From positions 62,001 to 126,000 of the forward strand of contig DAIQOK010000004.1 in assembly GCA_036787895.1 (NCBI GenBank): a stretch of 64,000 nucleotides of DNA, in the 5' to 3' direction. Positions 17,205 through 26,025 of the stretch are shown in pieces. A program made the position numbers and the translations under genes. Position 1 is the stretch's first letter. Each line of letters begins with the position of its first letter. This DNA comes from UBA7662 sp036787895. GTDB taxonomy: Bacteria > Bacteroidota > Bacteroidia > UBA7662. The notes beneath the pieces were generated by a model. The model was not told where the DNA came from, did no database searches, and saw only the letters and a program-made list of their open reading frames with translations.

Positions 17205-17738
17205 GTTAAAAGCCGTGGATGAACTTGTTATCGCGCGTTTGAGCTACGCTTAACCGTTCGTTCCGGGATATATAACTGTTTGTATGGGGAATTGTTTTAT
17301 ATGAGCTAATGCATACTATTTCATCAGCCAAGGTAAAAGACGAACAATCAAAGTGAATATTTAGGGCATCAAGGATATTGAAAGAGTATATATTTTGTAA
17401 TTACCCCTTTTCTATAATGGATAAACAAAAAGTGTAATCCTGGATTAAAAGAGTATACCTGAATTAATTTCCTCGCAAATTCGTCCTCATAGCTATATGA
17501 AACTGTTCCTAACTGTTTAAATAGCTCGACTGGTTTTGTTGCTTGAAAGCGAACAAATCACCCACACGTCTTATGAAGTAGATATGAGTAGTTTGGTAAC
17601 GCACGACTCGGAGAAATTGGCATTGTACCAACCTATTTTGAAAGCATATAAGGCATGATTGAGGAAGGCAACATCCTGTATTTTGATTCTTTCCATTCTA
17701 ATCCCTCGCATATCTTTCAATCGCAGAGAGTTAGTCAT
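17205..17738. other. Gene-poor stretch with a possible protein fragment
   Basis: No convincing gene. On the plus strand a stop-to-stop frame at 17521-17658 reads as a plausible 45-residue protein C-terminus (IARLVLLLESEQITHTSYE through ILKAYKA, ending at TGA 17656-17658) without a good start codon. It may be the tail of a lost gene; I do not recognise the family. The rest is AT-rich and featureless. Confidence 0.3.
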
Positions 17739-18857
17739 TTATTGATATGGTCTCAGCATTAATATACTTCTAATTCTCCCAAGGTTGTGAGATTGAAGTA
17801 CATTAATTGGTGAAGATAAATTTCTTAAATCAGTCAACACAATTTGACTATTTGGATTATCCGCGTCATCGTTCATAATTATTATAGCATAATTGTTATA
17901 CACATTAATACGATGTGGCCTTGAGAATTGGGGCAGTCCAGCCCGGAGGTCAACAATTGTATCGATGGACGCAGTATTTAAATTTATTTTGGCCATTTTA
18001 CCTTGGCGGTAGATAGCATAAAGGAGCGTATCCCTCATACTATAATGGGTGACTCCAAGTAAAGTTTGAGTTATGTCATTTCCGACTTTTTCAAAAATCA
18101 CCGTATTTCCATTATTAGTTAGCTTAAATATTTTAATTGTAGTACTATCTATTTCAGGATTTCTGCCGACCCGATCCGTTTGACTTAAAACAACATTCAA
18201 ACCACTAACCGAAAATTGGCTTCCCCGATCAACTGAAACTGAACCCATTATTGTTCCCAATAGTGTATTTATTGCGTAGAGCTTGGCATTGGAACTATTA
18301 CCTTTTAAATTGTCCACAAACAAAGCGTACAACACTTCTCCGGAACACTGGAGTCCAATACACCCCCAATTACTTGGTATGGTGCTGTTGAAATCTTTAT
18401 CTATCTTACCTTGATCATTCAATTTAATAATTTGATTGCTGGCACTGGAATATACAAAAATACGATCACCATCACTCGTTAAGCCGGATGGAACATATGG
18501 TAAATTATCTGATGGAATTTTATTCTGCGTATTTAACAAATCGACAATTACTATTTGAGTACTTATGTAATTAGGAATGTATGCAATTTTTCTGGCAGAA
18601 ATCCTTGTGGAAAACTTAATGCCAGGTAAATTTTTGATCTGCGGACTAAAATTAAAACTGATATTTGAATCCCTTGTTATACCAACAAAAGAAGCCAAAG
18701 TTGCTATATTATCTCCATTTTGCATCACATTCGCTGTACTAATAAAAAATGAAAGCGTTGTTGAATCAGAAAGAGCCGTTTGACCTTTGCTCCAAAAGCT
18801 TACCAATGAAAGTGTGAACAATAAATGAAAGCAAACTAGAAGTCTAATTTTATTCAT
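17739..18857 (-). CDS. Secreted beta-propeller-like protein, unknown function
   Basis: A 372 aa protein with a signal peptide (LLVCFHLLFTLSLVSFWSKG, cleaved near residue 25). The rest is beta-rich with repeating short strands and turns: RKIAYIPNYISTQIVIVDLLN, GLTSDGDRIFVYSSASNQIIKLNDQGKI and TLLYAIYRQGKMAKINLNTASIDTI. This pattern resembles YncE/NHL-type beta-propellers. No catalytic motif, no T9SS tail. Base composition is more AT-rich than the mevalonate operon beside it, so it may be acquired. Function unknown. Confidence 0.65.
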   Translation of the reverse strand: MNKIRLLVCFHLLFTLSLVSFWSKGQTALSDSTTLSFFISTANVMQNGDNIATLASFVGITRDSNISFNFSPQIKNLPGIKFSTRISARKIAYIPNYISTQIVIVDLLNTQNKIPSDNLPYVPSGLTSDGDRIFVYSSASNQIIKLNDQGKIDKDFNSTIPSNWGCIGLQCSGEVLYALFVDNLKGNSSNAKLYAINTLLGTIMGSVSVDRGSQFSVSGLNVVLSQTDRVGRNPEIDSTTIKIFKLTNNGNTVIFEKVGNDITQTLLGVTHYSMRDTLLYAIYRQGKMAKINLNTASIDTIVDLRAGLPQFSRPHRINVYNNYAIIIMNDDADNPNSQIVLTDLRNLSSPINVLQSHNLGRIRSILMLRPYQ

Positions 18858-18945
18858 GGTTAATTTGGTTTATATGGTCTTAATATAGCTCTTAAACTAC
18901 ATCAATGCAAATAAACTTTCACCTCTCAGCCTAATATCTCGATTT

Positions 18946-19375
18946 TCACATTGTTTTGCAGGTAGTGGCGAGGGAGAGGCTCTTGTAATCGGCATGTACA
19001 ATATAGGCTTTGTGTGCGCGATCGACCATAATGGCAATTTGAAGCTTTTTGTAAAGCTCACCCATAGATGGCTTCAGAGCATAGAGTGGGGTGCGTCCGG
19101 TATGGGTAATATCGTCTTCCACCACAATGCAGCATCTTGCCAGGCAGCAGGGTCGAGGCTCGTGGTGATATCGTCGTGCTCCGGATAGGTCTTGTTCATG
19201 CGGATGTAAGTAACCTATACAGTTATAGGGCTGATCTGCCTGAGTTCTTCCGCTAACAGTTCGACCAAATGGTAGCCCCTGTTTTTTACGCCTGAAAGCA
19301 GAAGACGCTGTTCATCGAAATTGGCTTCCCATATCTGGTAGGCCAGCCATATTAGCGAAGGATGCTCTTATCAGG
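18946..19375 (-). pseudogene. Broken PyrR-like phosphoribosyltransferase gene
   Basis: Two adjacent reading frames together spell a PyrR/uracil-PRTase-like protein. The upstream part reads IWLAYQIWEANFDEQRLLL, then GVKNRGYHLVELLAEELRQ, an in-frame TAG, and VTYIRMNKTYPEHDDI. After a frameshift near 19140 it continues CIVVEDDITHTGRTPLYALK, a PRPP-loop motif, then IAIMVDRAHKAYIVHADY and SLSLAT, ending at TGA 18946-18948. One nonsense codon, one frameshift and no clear start mean it is not functional. The intact family binds PRPP and in some bacteria regulates pyrimidine genes. Confidence 0.75.
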
Positions 19376-19417
19376 AACTATTAGCTAGCCTTTCACGCTT
19401 TGTTTGCTGGAGAAAAA

Positions 19418-19843
19418 TTACCGTCCCATCCTCGGCACCTCAATCATCCGTTTCATCGTTTCAAACAATGCCTGATAAAAGGACTCGGCTTTAGCATAAA
19501 GATGGTATACTTCGAGTTCCTTTTTGCGTTGTTGACCCAACACTTCTTCGAGTATTTTTTTGAAGGCCAAATCGTGGTTTTGAGCGTCATTGTTATCGGC
19601 AATTTAGGTTTTGGAATCGGGGTGAGCTTGGATGTGCTTGCTGATGGAAATGAATTTCACCCGCTGGTCTTTAGGCGTAGCATCCCAGCTATGGAACCAC
19701 CTTTCATTGAACGATTTGATGATTTCATCTAAGGGGTCCTTTTCTTCTTCGGCCTTGTGCGCCGAGCATGGATTGGGATTTTGAGGGTCTAATTCGGTGG
19801 CTGAATCGTCGATCTCAATGGCGAATTTGAGCTTGGTGCGCTC
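19418..19843 (-). pseudogene. C-terminal remnant of a type I restriction endonuclease HsdR
   Basis: The minus strand encodes LDEIIKSFNERWFHSWDATP, DQRVKFISISKHIQAHPDSKT, an in-frame TAA, then LAFKKILEEVLGQQRKKELE and FYQALFETMKRMIEVP, ending at TAA 19418-19420. This matches the helical C-terminal domain of type I restriction R subunits. The helicase and nuclease domains, hsdM and hsdS are absent. The 5' edge (about 19836-19857) falls on a 22-bp sequence that recurs almost exactly at 49424-49445, so the truncation joins a dispersed repeat. Confidence 0.7.
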
Positions 19844-19923
19844 GATGACTGGGCCTTAGGGTAAAACCCAAGGCTTCGGCAAGCTCAGCCTGGCTAAAGC
19901 AAGCCACACACCGTTATAACGGT

Positions 19924-20162
19924 ATAACCGCCTGCCAGCCCATCTCGACTGCATCCTTTGGCCCACCCTTCGGCGCGTGTCCCGAGATCTTCGGGAAGCT
20001 CACTGCTGCTCAAGCCGCGCTCGATGCCCGGACATGGGTAAAAACCCAGGGCATCGGCAAACTCAGCCCGGTTTAGGTTGAGCCTGTCGAAACTGTTTAA
20101 ATAAAAGCCCCGGTCATCGAGCCAAGTCGGAGCCCCGCCGACGACTTGAGCCGAGATGAAAA
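19924..20162. repeat. Long direct repeat, copy 1
   Basis: About 240 bp nearly identical to 20466-20704 (offset exactly 542). Contains the palindrome TCCCGAGATCTTCGGGA (19980-19996) and ends in the phrase GACGACTTGAGCCGAGATGA. No conserved coding frame is apparent. Confidence 0.85.
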
Positions 20163-20290
20163 GCAGGAGGAATACTACATTTCCCGCAGGGTATTTCGAC
20201 TAAAAAATTGCTCGGACCTAATGATATCCAGGTTTACATAATCCACACTCCCAACTTTGAACTTTATAACCGGTTAACCTTATAACAGCC

Positions 20291-20420
20291 GATAGGCTCA
20301 TCGAGCCAAGTCGGAGCCCCGCCGACGACTTGAGCCGAGATGAAAGGCACAGAGGAATACTACATTTTCTCACGGCGAACAACGGCCGAATTTTCGACCT
20401 GCCTAACGAAAGCCAAGGCT
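20291..20420. repeat. Partial third copy of the repeat's right end
   Basis: Matches 20659-20785 with few differences: CATCGAGCCAAGTCGGAGCC through the GAACAACGGCCGAATTTTCG segment and on to CTACACAATCC. It lies between the two long copies, so the zone 19.9-20.8 kb is a nested repeat array. Confidence 0.8.
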
Positions 20421-20465
20421 ACACAATCCACTCCCCCAACTTTGAACCTTGAACCTACCAACCTG

Positions 20466-20704
20466 ATAACCGCCTGCCAGCCCATCTCGACTGCATCCTT
20501 TGGCCCACCATTCGGCGCGTGTCCCGAGATCTTCGGGAAGCTCACTGCTGCTCAAGCCGCGCTCGATGCCCGGACATGGGTAAAAACCCAGGGCATCGGC
20601 AAACTCAGCCCGGTTTAGGTTGAGCCTGTCGAAACTGTTTAAATAAAAGCCCCGGTCATCGAGCCAAGTTGGAGCCCCGCCGACGACTTGAGCCGAGATG
20701 AAAG
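20466..20704. repeat. Long direct repeat, copy 2
   Basis: Second copy of the repeat at 19924-20162, with a couple of substitutions visible (for example CCACCA for CCACCC and AAGTTGG for AAGTCGG). Carries the same 17-bp palindrome at 20522-20538. Confidence 0.85.
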
Positions 20705-20835
20705 GCACAGAGGAATACTACATTTTCTCACGGCGAACAACGGCCGAATTTTCGACCTTCCAAACGATAGCCAAAGCTACACAATCCTGTATACCAATCT
20801 TAAACCATGAACCTGCTAACTTTATAAGCCCGAAA

Positions 20836-20900
20836 ATCCCAATTTTGAATTTGCAATCCCGTATGAACGGGATTCCGCTAACGCGTAATTTTGAATTAAC
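20836..20900. repeat. REP-like hairpin element before the thiamine pyrophosphokinase gene
   Basis: Contains AATCCCGT-ATGA-ACGGGATT, an 8-bp perfect stem with a 4-nt loop, followed by CCGCTAACGCGTAATTTTGA. The same element recurs at 49994-50056. It ends one base before the ATG at 20902, so the hairpin is probably within the leader of that gene. Confidence 0.75.
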
Positions 20901-20901
20901 C

Positions 20902-21564
20902 ATGTCAAGCCACCACATCGTCCGCGACAAACAAGAACCTGCCCTCATTGTGGCCAATGGCGCCGCTTGCAGTGAAGAGTTACTGGGGCAGTTGTTGGAA
21001 TGGAGCCCTTTTGTGCTGGCCTTGGATGGGGCCATCGACCGCCTGGTATTGCGGGGCATTAAGGTAGATGCGGTTTTGGGCGATTTTGATTCAACCGACC
21101 GGCTCGAGCAGCATGCCGCTACCCAACAGCCGCTGTTGGTGCTGCACCGGCCCGATCAGGAAAAAACCGACCTGGAAAAGGGCATCGATTATTTGCTGGA
21201 AGAAGGGCACACTTCCGCGAACATCGTCTGGGCCACTGGTCTGCGCTTTGACCATACTTACGCCAATTTCAGCAATCTGGTAAAATATGCCGGGCGCATT
21301 CAACTCAGCCTCATCGACGACCACAGCCGCGTTTACCAACTCCCTCCACATTTCCGGAAATGGTATGCGGCAGGTACCATTTTGTCGCTGATGCCGGTGG
21401 GTCGGGTGGAAGGCATACATACCAGTAATTTATTGTATCCCTTGGCCAATGATTGGCTTGAAATCGGCAACCGCATTGGGACCAGCAACCAGGTAGTGGA
21501 GGACGGTTGGGTAGAGATCAGTCACAGCAGCGGGGCTTTGTTGTTGGGTGAATTGATGGGTTAG
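20902..21564 (+). CDS. Thiamine diphosphokinase
   Basis: Predicted to convert thiamine plus ATP to thiamine pyrophosphate. 220 aa. Signatures: ALDGAIDRLVLRGIKVDAVLGDFDS (about residues 40-64, the conserved GDFDS), HRPDQEKTDLEKGIDYLLE (the DQ-x-TDLEK motif) and GLRFDHTYANF. The open frame runs 68 codons upstream through repeat sequence. The ATG at 20902 begins the family sequence and is the start. A REP-like hairpin sits directly before it, which could affect expression. Confidence 0.9.
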   Translation: MSSHHIVRDKQEPALIVANGAACSEELLGQLLEWSPFVLALDGAIDRLVLRGIKVDAVLGDFDSTDRLEQHAATQQPLLVLHRPDQEKTDLEKGIDYLLEEGHTSANIVWATGLRFDHTYANFSNLVKYAGRIQLSLIDDHSRVYQLPPHFRKWYAAGTILSLMPVGRVEGIHTSNLLYPLANDWLEIGNRIGTSNQVVEDGWVEISHSSGALLLGELMG

Positions 21565-22235
21565 GCTGTTTGCATGTCAAGCCGGTGAGATGCGAATACG
21601 GTTAGACGGGGATTTGGGGTTTTCTGCTCGGCGGGCGGTTAAACGAGTATTTAGTGCATTGCCTCGGTGAGCGGTTAAAGACCAGTTTAGCCAAGTCGAA
21701 GGCAGCGGTTCCATTCAAATCATAAACCTTGAACAGCCCAAGCCGTACAAATCCTCTGTTTAGCCAAGGAAACGCGTGAATCTCGCCCCTACGGGGTTTA
21801 GAAGTGGGTGAAATCGAATTTTCCAGGACTATTTCACCCCTGTGGAATGCATTTGAGGAACAGTCAAGGCGTTGCCCACGCATTCAACTTTATAGCTATC
21901 TCAACTGTCCAGGCATTGCACGGCCTATATATCATCCCACTGAAGTTCGTTAGCGGAACAACAGGACGATATCTGATTCGCCTGCCCAATTCTCCCGTCA
22001 TGGCAAGCTCCGTCGAGCCGCCATTTAACCGATTGCCTAACAAAAGTCCGTTTAACCTACAGCTGAGCCAATGTCCCAAAAATCCCGCAACCGGCAAACA
22101 AATTCACTGGTTTTAAGCTTTTAATGCTGCAGATTTTCAGCTAAATTGAAAGCTGAAATTAACCGCATTACAGCGAGTATACTGTGTTGGAAATGCGCGA
22201 TAAGACTAAAAAAACAAATAAATTAAAAATAGCAC
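21565..22235. other. Intergenic region without recognisable genes
   Basis: About 670 bp between thiamine diphosphokinase and katG. Both strands have only short frames with no family resemblance. The sequence has several short low-complexity or repeat-like phrases (TTTAGCCAAG, GAGCGGTTAAAG, CGCCCCTACGGGGTTTAG) reminiscent of intergenic repeats. I see no tRNA or clear terminator. The last 40 nt before katG are A-rich. Confidence 0.4.
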
Positions 22236-24467
22236 ATGGAAAACAACCCGCATCATCATCCCGATCAAATGAAAGGCGAAGGCAAATGTCCCTTTACCGG
22301 AGGCCTGCACAAACAAGGCGCAGGCGCAGGCCCTGCCAATCGCGATTGGTGGCCCAACCAGCTGAAGCTGAATATTCTTCGCCAGAATTCGGCATTATCC
22401 AACCCTATGGGCGAAGATTTTAACTATGCCGAAGCCTTCAAAACACTTGATTTGAAAGCCGTGAAAAAGGATATTGTCGACTTGATGACCCAGTCGCAGG
22501 ATTGGTGGCCTGCCGATTACGGGCATTATGGCCCCTTTTTCATCCGCATGGCCTGGCACAGTGCCGGCACTTACCGCATTTCCGACGGTCGTGGTGGCGG
22601 TGGTTCGGGTACCCAGCGTTTTGCCCCGCTCAACAGCTGGCCCGACAACGGCAATCTCGACAAAGCCCGGCTGCTCCTGTGGCCTATCAAACAAAAATAT
22701 GGTCGCAGTTTATCCTGGGCCGATTTGATGATACTCGCCGGTAACTGCGCCCTCGAATCGATGGGCTTCCAAACCTTTGGTTTCGGCGGTGGCCGCGAAG
22801 ATGTATGGGAGCCGGAAGAAGATATTTACTGGGGCCCGGAACAAAAATGGCTCGACGACAAACGCTACAGCGGAGACAGAGAGCTCGAAAGCCCTTTGGC
22901 AGCTGTACAGATGGGGCTCATCTACGTCAATCCCGAAGGCCCTAACGGCAATCCCGATCCGCTCGCATCGGCCCGCGACATTCGGGAAACTTTTGGCCGC
23001 ATGGCCATGAATGATGAAGAAACCGTAGCCCTGGTGGCCGGGGGTCACACCTTTGGCAAGGCCCATGGTGCTGCCGATCCCGGCAAATACGTTGGTCCGG
23101 AACCGGCTGCTGCGGGTATCGAAGCACAAGGACAGGGTTGGATCAATAGTTATGGCAGCGGTCGGGGTGGCGATACCATCACGAGTGGCATCGAAGGAGC
23201 CTGGACTACCACGCCTACAAAGTGGAGCAACAATTATTTCGAAACACTTTTTGGTTATGAGTGGGAGCTGACCAAAAGTCCGGCAGGGGCCCAACAGTGG
23301 CGTCCGAAAGGAGGTGCCGGCGCAGCTACGGTGCCGGATGCCCATGACCCGGCGAAAAAACATGCACCCATGATGACCACAGCTGACCTGGCGCTTCGTT
23401 TTGATCCGGCTTATGAAAAAATCTCCCGTTACTTTTACGCCAATCCCGACGCCTTTGCTGATGCCTTTGCCCGTGCCTGGTTCAAACTCACCCACCGCGA
23501 TATGGGCCCTATTGCCCGATATCTTGGCCCAGAAGTGCCCCGAGAAGAGCTCATCTGGCAGGATCCCGTTCCGACCGTTAATCACCCCCTCATCGATAGT
23601 CAGGATATAGCGGCACTAAAGTCAAAGTTGCTCGCTTCCGGCTTGTCGGTATCGGCATTGGTGGCCACCGCCTGGGCTTCGGCAGCCACCTTTAGGGGTT
23701 CAGATAAACGCGGAGGCGCCAATGGTGCTCGTATTCGTTTGTCGCCACAGCTATATTGGAAAGCCAACAACCCAGCCCGATTGCGTCATGTGTTGGAAGT
23801 GCTTGAAGGTATACAACAACAATTCAACAGCAGTCAAAATAAGGGAAAACAGGTTTCACTGGCCGATTTAATCGTCCTGGGGGGTTGTGCTGCCATTGAA
23901 TCTGCTGCCAAAGCAGCCGGCAAAAATATCAGCGTACCTTTTGTACCCGGCCGTACCGATGCCAGTCAGGCACAAACCGATGTAGAATCCTTCGCGGTGC
24001 TGGAACCCATAGCCGATGGTTTCCGGAATTACAAAAAAGACAAACACCCGGTTGCTGCCGAGCAGATGCTGATCGATAAAGCGCAATTACTCACCCTCAC
24101 TGCTCCTGAAATGACTGTTTTGGTAGGTGGTTTACGGGTCCTCAACGCCAATTACGATGAATCGAAACTCGGTGTATTTACACATCGGCCCGAGGTGTTG
24201 AGCAACGACTTTTTTGTCAACTTGCTCGACTTGAGTACCAGCTGGAAGGCGATAGATGAGAAACAGGAAATATTCGAAGGCCGCGACCGTACAACCGGCG
24301 CAGTAAAATGGACCGGGAGCCGGGTCGATCTCATCTTTGGCTCCAATTCCGAACTTCGTGCCTTGGCCGAAGTATACGGCTGTGCCGATGGTGCCGATAA
24401 ATTCGTGAGCGATTTTGTAGCTGCCTGGCATAAGGTCATGATGCTGGATCGTTTTGAATTAGCATAA
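22236..24467 (+). CDS. katG: Catalase-peroxidase
   Basis: Bifunctional haem enzyme detoxifying hydrogen peroxide. 743 aa with two KatG/APX-like domains. The active-site segment RMAWHSAGTYR gives Arg104, Trp107 and His108. Tyr231 in LIYVNPEGPNG and Met257 in GRMAMNDEE complete the Met-Tyr-Trp cross-link residues. GGHTFGKAHG holds the proximal His272. All are in the standard spacing, so the enzyme should be active. No signal peptide, so probably cytoplasmic. The gene stands alone, with a terminator just downstream and no adjacent regulator. Confidence 0.98.
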   Translation: MENNPHHHPDQMKGEGKCPFTGGLHKQGAGAGPANRDWWPNQLKLNILRQNSALSNPMGEDFNYAEAFKTLDLKAVKKDIVDLMTQSQDWWPADYGHYGPFFIRMAWHSAGTYRISDGRGGGGSGTQRFAPLNSWPDNGNLDKARLLLWPIKQKYGRSLSWADLMILAGNCALESMGFQTFGFGGGREDVWEPEEDIYWGPEQKWLDDKRYSGDRELESPLAAVQMGLIYVNPEGPNGNPDPLASARDIRETFGRMAMNDEETVALVAGGHTFGKAHGAADPGKYVGPEPAAAGIEAQGQGWINSYGSGRGGDTITSGIEGAWTTTPTKWSNNYFETLFGYEWELTKSPAGAQQWRPKGGAGAATVPDAHDPAKKHAPMMTTADLALRFDPAYEKISRYFYANPDAFADAFARAWFKLTHRDMGPIARYLGPEVPREELIWQDPVPTVNHPLIDSQDIAALKSKLLASGLSVSALVATAWASAATFRGSDKRGGANGARIRLSPQLYWKANNPARLRHVLEVLEGIQQQFNSSQNKGKQVSLADLIVLGGCAAIESAAKAAGKNISVPFVPGRTDASQAQTDVESFAVLEPIADGFRNYKKDKHPVAAEQMLIDKAQLLTLTAPEMTVLVGGLRVLNANYDESKLGVFTHRPEVLSNDFFVNLLDLSTSWKAIDEKQEIFEGRDRTTGAVKWTGSRVDLIFGSNSELRALAEVYGCADGADKFVSDFVAAWHKVMMLDRFELA

Positions 24468-24487
24468 CCGAATAAAATAAAACAGAG

Positions 24488-24513
24488 AAGGGCTGGAAAC
24501 AGCCCTTTTTTTA
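24488..24513 (+). terminator. Rho-independent terminator of katG
   Basis: Stem AAGGGCTG / CAGCCCTT with a GAAA-type loop followed by a T run, 20 nt after the katG stop. Confidence 0.85.
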
Positions 24514-24583
24514 TGCCTGTGAAGATTGGTTTAATGTGAGGACATAGAATTGTGAGTTGTTCCTAAAAAAATAGTCCCGTTTA

Positions 24584-24626
24584 CTTTGAAATGCAAAGCA
24601 CAAATTTGTAGCTTTGAATCTCAAAG
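24584..24626 (+). promoter_or_regulatory. Promoter with two CTTTG-N5-CAAAG operator-like dyads
   Basis: A TTTG at 24585-24588 and TAGCTTTG at 24609-24616, separated by 20 nt, fit both parts of the Bacteroidota promoter consensus. Two identical inverted repeats CTTTG-N5-CAAAG lie at 24584-24598 and 24612-24626, each covering one promoter element, with centres 28 bp apart. That arrangement suggests a dimeric repressor binding on one face of the helix. The regulator is unknown. Confidence 0.55.
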
Positions 24627-24657
24627 TACTTTTATCAATTCATCTAAACTTAAAAAA

Positions 24658-24951
24658 ATGACTGTTCAATCCAACAAACGCCTCCTAAGCATCGTCAGTG
24701 GCATAGCTGTATTGCTCCTGATCCCATTCGTTGCCATGCAATTCACCACAGAAGTAAACTGGTCGCCTTTTGACTTTGTGATTGCAGCTATCTTGTTATT
24801 CGGCACCGGCTTACTTTGCGAATTGGTGATGCGCCGTGTTCCAACCCAAAAGTCACGGCTTGTGCTTTGCGGTTTACTGCTCTTCGTGCTGGCATTGGTC
24901 TGGGCCGAACTGGCAGTTGGTGTTTTCGGGACGCCTTTTGCAGGTAGTTGA
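24658..24951 (+). CDS. Small membrane protein, unknown function
   Basis: A 97 aa protein with three predicted membrane helices (about residues 9-27, 39-57 and 67-90). The sequence VSGIAVLLLIPFVAMQFTTE, then VNWSPFDFVIAAILLFGTG, resembles small hypothetical membrane proteins common in Bacteroidota. The start is the ATG at 24658. An open frame runs upstream to 24586, but that part is the promoter/operator region. Expression is probably controlled by the twin dyads at 24584-24626. Confidence 0.75.
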   Translation: MTVQSNKRLLSIVSGIAVLLLIPFVAMQFTTEVNWSPFDFVIAAILLFGTGLLCELVMRRVPTQKSRLVLCGLLLFVLALVWAELAVGVFGTPFAGS

Positions 24952-25316
24952 GTGCCCTTCCGTGGAAATCCCGGGCAACAGCAGACTTTGGGCAATGGCC
25001 AATTTATTTCACGGCAATCAGCCGTCGTGCGAACTTACGACAACTTGTTTATTCCCACAGATGCGGTAGCCACTTGCATCTTGCGGTGCTGTCCAAACGC
25101 TACGCTGACCACGCTGTGCCTAGTTGTGGACAGCGCAGCGAGTAGACTTTTTCGCTCAGCGAAAAAAGCGGTCAGTGCAGCGGAAAACCGGGTGAAAATC
25201 AACAAGAACCACGATGCCTTCCGTTTAGACAAACAACAAAATGGCCCTGGACTTCTAACAGCTCAACAATGCCAGAAAAGTCAACCGCTAAGACAAAAAC
25301 CCGCTAAAAACCAAAG
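24952..25316. other. Intergenic region without a supported gene
   Basis: Only low-quality overlapping frames on both strands. Contains imperfect GC-rich repeats around 25115-25190 (CGCTCAGCGAAAAAAGCGG and similar), partly like the sequence at 52450-52560. No gene, RNA or clear terminator seen. Confidence 0.4.
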
Positions 25317-25709
25317 TCAACGGAGTCTTTCTAAAACACCTTTACGTTTAATTAGATTTTTGTAATCCCATTGAATGTCGACGGCTTTGGCCAACCAGTT
25401 TTTCAGCAAAACTTCGTCGATTTCATCCACGGTTTGGTAAAAACACGAGGCGTCTTTAAACTTCTTACCGCGTACCGTTAGTCCGGCTTCATCAAAATCG
25501 GCACCGCTCCAGAACATCAGGCGGATGCCGGCTTTTTGTTTGCTATAACCTACAATGGGATTATCGGCTATAAACCAAACCGGATGGGCATGCCAAACCT
25601 TGCCTTCCGCTTGGGGCAGATAGGTGGAGATTAGGTGGCATAAACGGTCGCATATGGCCTGGTCGGTAGCCTGGAGTGTAAGGTGGTAACTATGTATTTG
25701 GGTTTGCAT
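25317..25709 (-). CDS. DUF1801-like (YdhG family) protein
   Basis: A 130 aa protein with the DUF1801/YdhG pattern: an N-terminal helix, GKVWHAHPVWFIADNPIVGYS, GIRLMFWSGADF and a C-terminal Lys-rich helix ending RKGVLERLR. The fold is related to frataxin/CyaY-like proteins; the biochemical role is unknown. The ATG at 25709 is followed 3 nt upstream by the stop of the zinc-ribbon/HhH gene, so the two may form an operon. Confidence 0.75.
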   Translation of the reverse strand: MQTQIHSYHLTLQATDQAICDRLCHLISTYLPQAEGKVWHAHPVWFIADNPIVGYSKQKAGIRLMFWSGADFDEAGLTVRGKKFKDASCFYQTVDEIDEVLLKNWLAKAVDIQWDYKNLIKRKGVLERLR

Positions 25710-25712
25710 GAC

Positions 25713-25997
25713 TTAGTTTGATTTGAACTGTAAACCGTTTTCCTGGAGTATTAGCCGCAATAGGGGTAACGATGCCTTACCCATACCATGAAGCCGGAGT
25801 AATTCCTTTTCAGTTTTTAATGCCAGCTTTTCGACGCTTGTAATTCCCTCGTTTTCCAGTGCACGACGGGCAGGCGCTACCAATCGACTCAAAAACAGAT
25901 CCGTCGATTTGCCTGAAGCATCACAAATCGGGCAAACAGGGCAATCGCTGCTTTTGTAAAATAGATGTCCGGCAGCACAAATCTTTTTGGTTTTCAT
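25713..25997 (-). CDS. Small zinc-ribbon protein with RpoA-CTD-like helix-hairpin-helix
   Basis: From the ATG at 25997 the protein is 94 aa and begins MKTKKICAAGHLFYKSSDCPVCPICD, with Cys/His spaced like a treble-clef or zinc ribbon. The C-terminal half, APARRALENEGITSVEKLAL then LLRLHGMGKASLPLLRLIL, is a helix-hairpin-helix like the RNA polymerase alpha C-terminal domain. It may bind nucleic acid (inference). The frame extends to 26141, but a TATATTTG box at 26018-26025 supports the shorter start. Confidence 0.75.
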   Translation of the reverse strand: MKTKKICAAGHLFYKSSDCPVCPICDASGKSTDLFLSRLVAPARRALENEGITSVEKLALKTEKELLRLHGMGKASLPLLRLILQENGLQFKSN

Positions 25998-26017
25998 GAG
26001 CTTATGCATGTGTTTTT

Positions 26018-26025
26018 CAAATATA
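26018..26025 (-). promoter_or_regulatory. -7 box upstream of the zinc-ribbon/HhH gene
   Basis: Minus-strand TATATTTG matches TAnnTTTG, 20 nt upstream of the ATG at 25997; no good -33 element. Confidence 0.4.

Noticed and set aside
20340..20618. 92-codon ORF beginning MKGTEEYYIF
   Set aside because: Lies within the direct-repeat array and the same opening recurs in another copy; the frame is an accident of the repeat.
19900..20900. CRISPR array
   Set aside because: Repeats are two to three long copies (about 240 bp) with irregular spacing and no cas genes.
22710..23585. 291-codon minus-strand ORF inside katG
   Set aside because: Antisense shadow of a GC-rich, strongly conserved gene.
24952..25365. 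137-codon plus-strand ORF after the small membrane protein
   Set aside because: No family-like sequence, overlaps the DUF1801 gene and repeat-like DNA.
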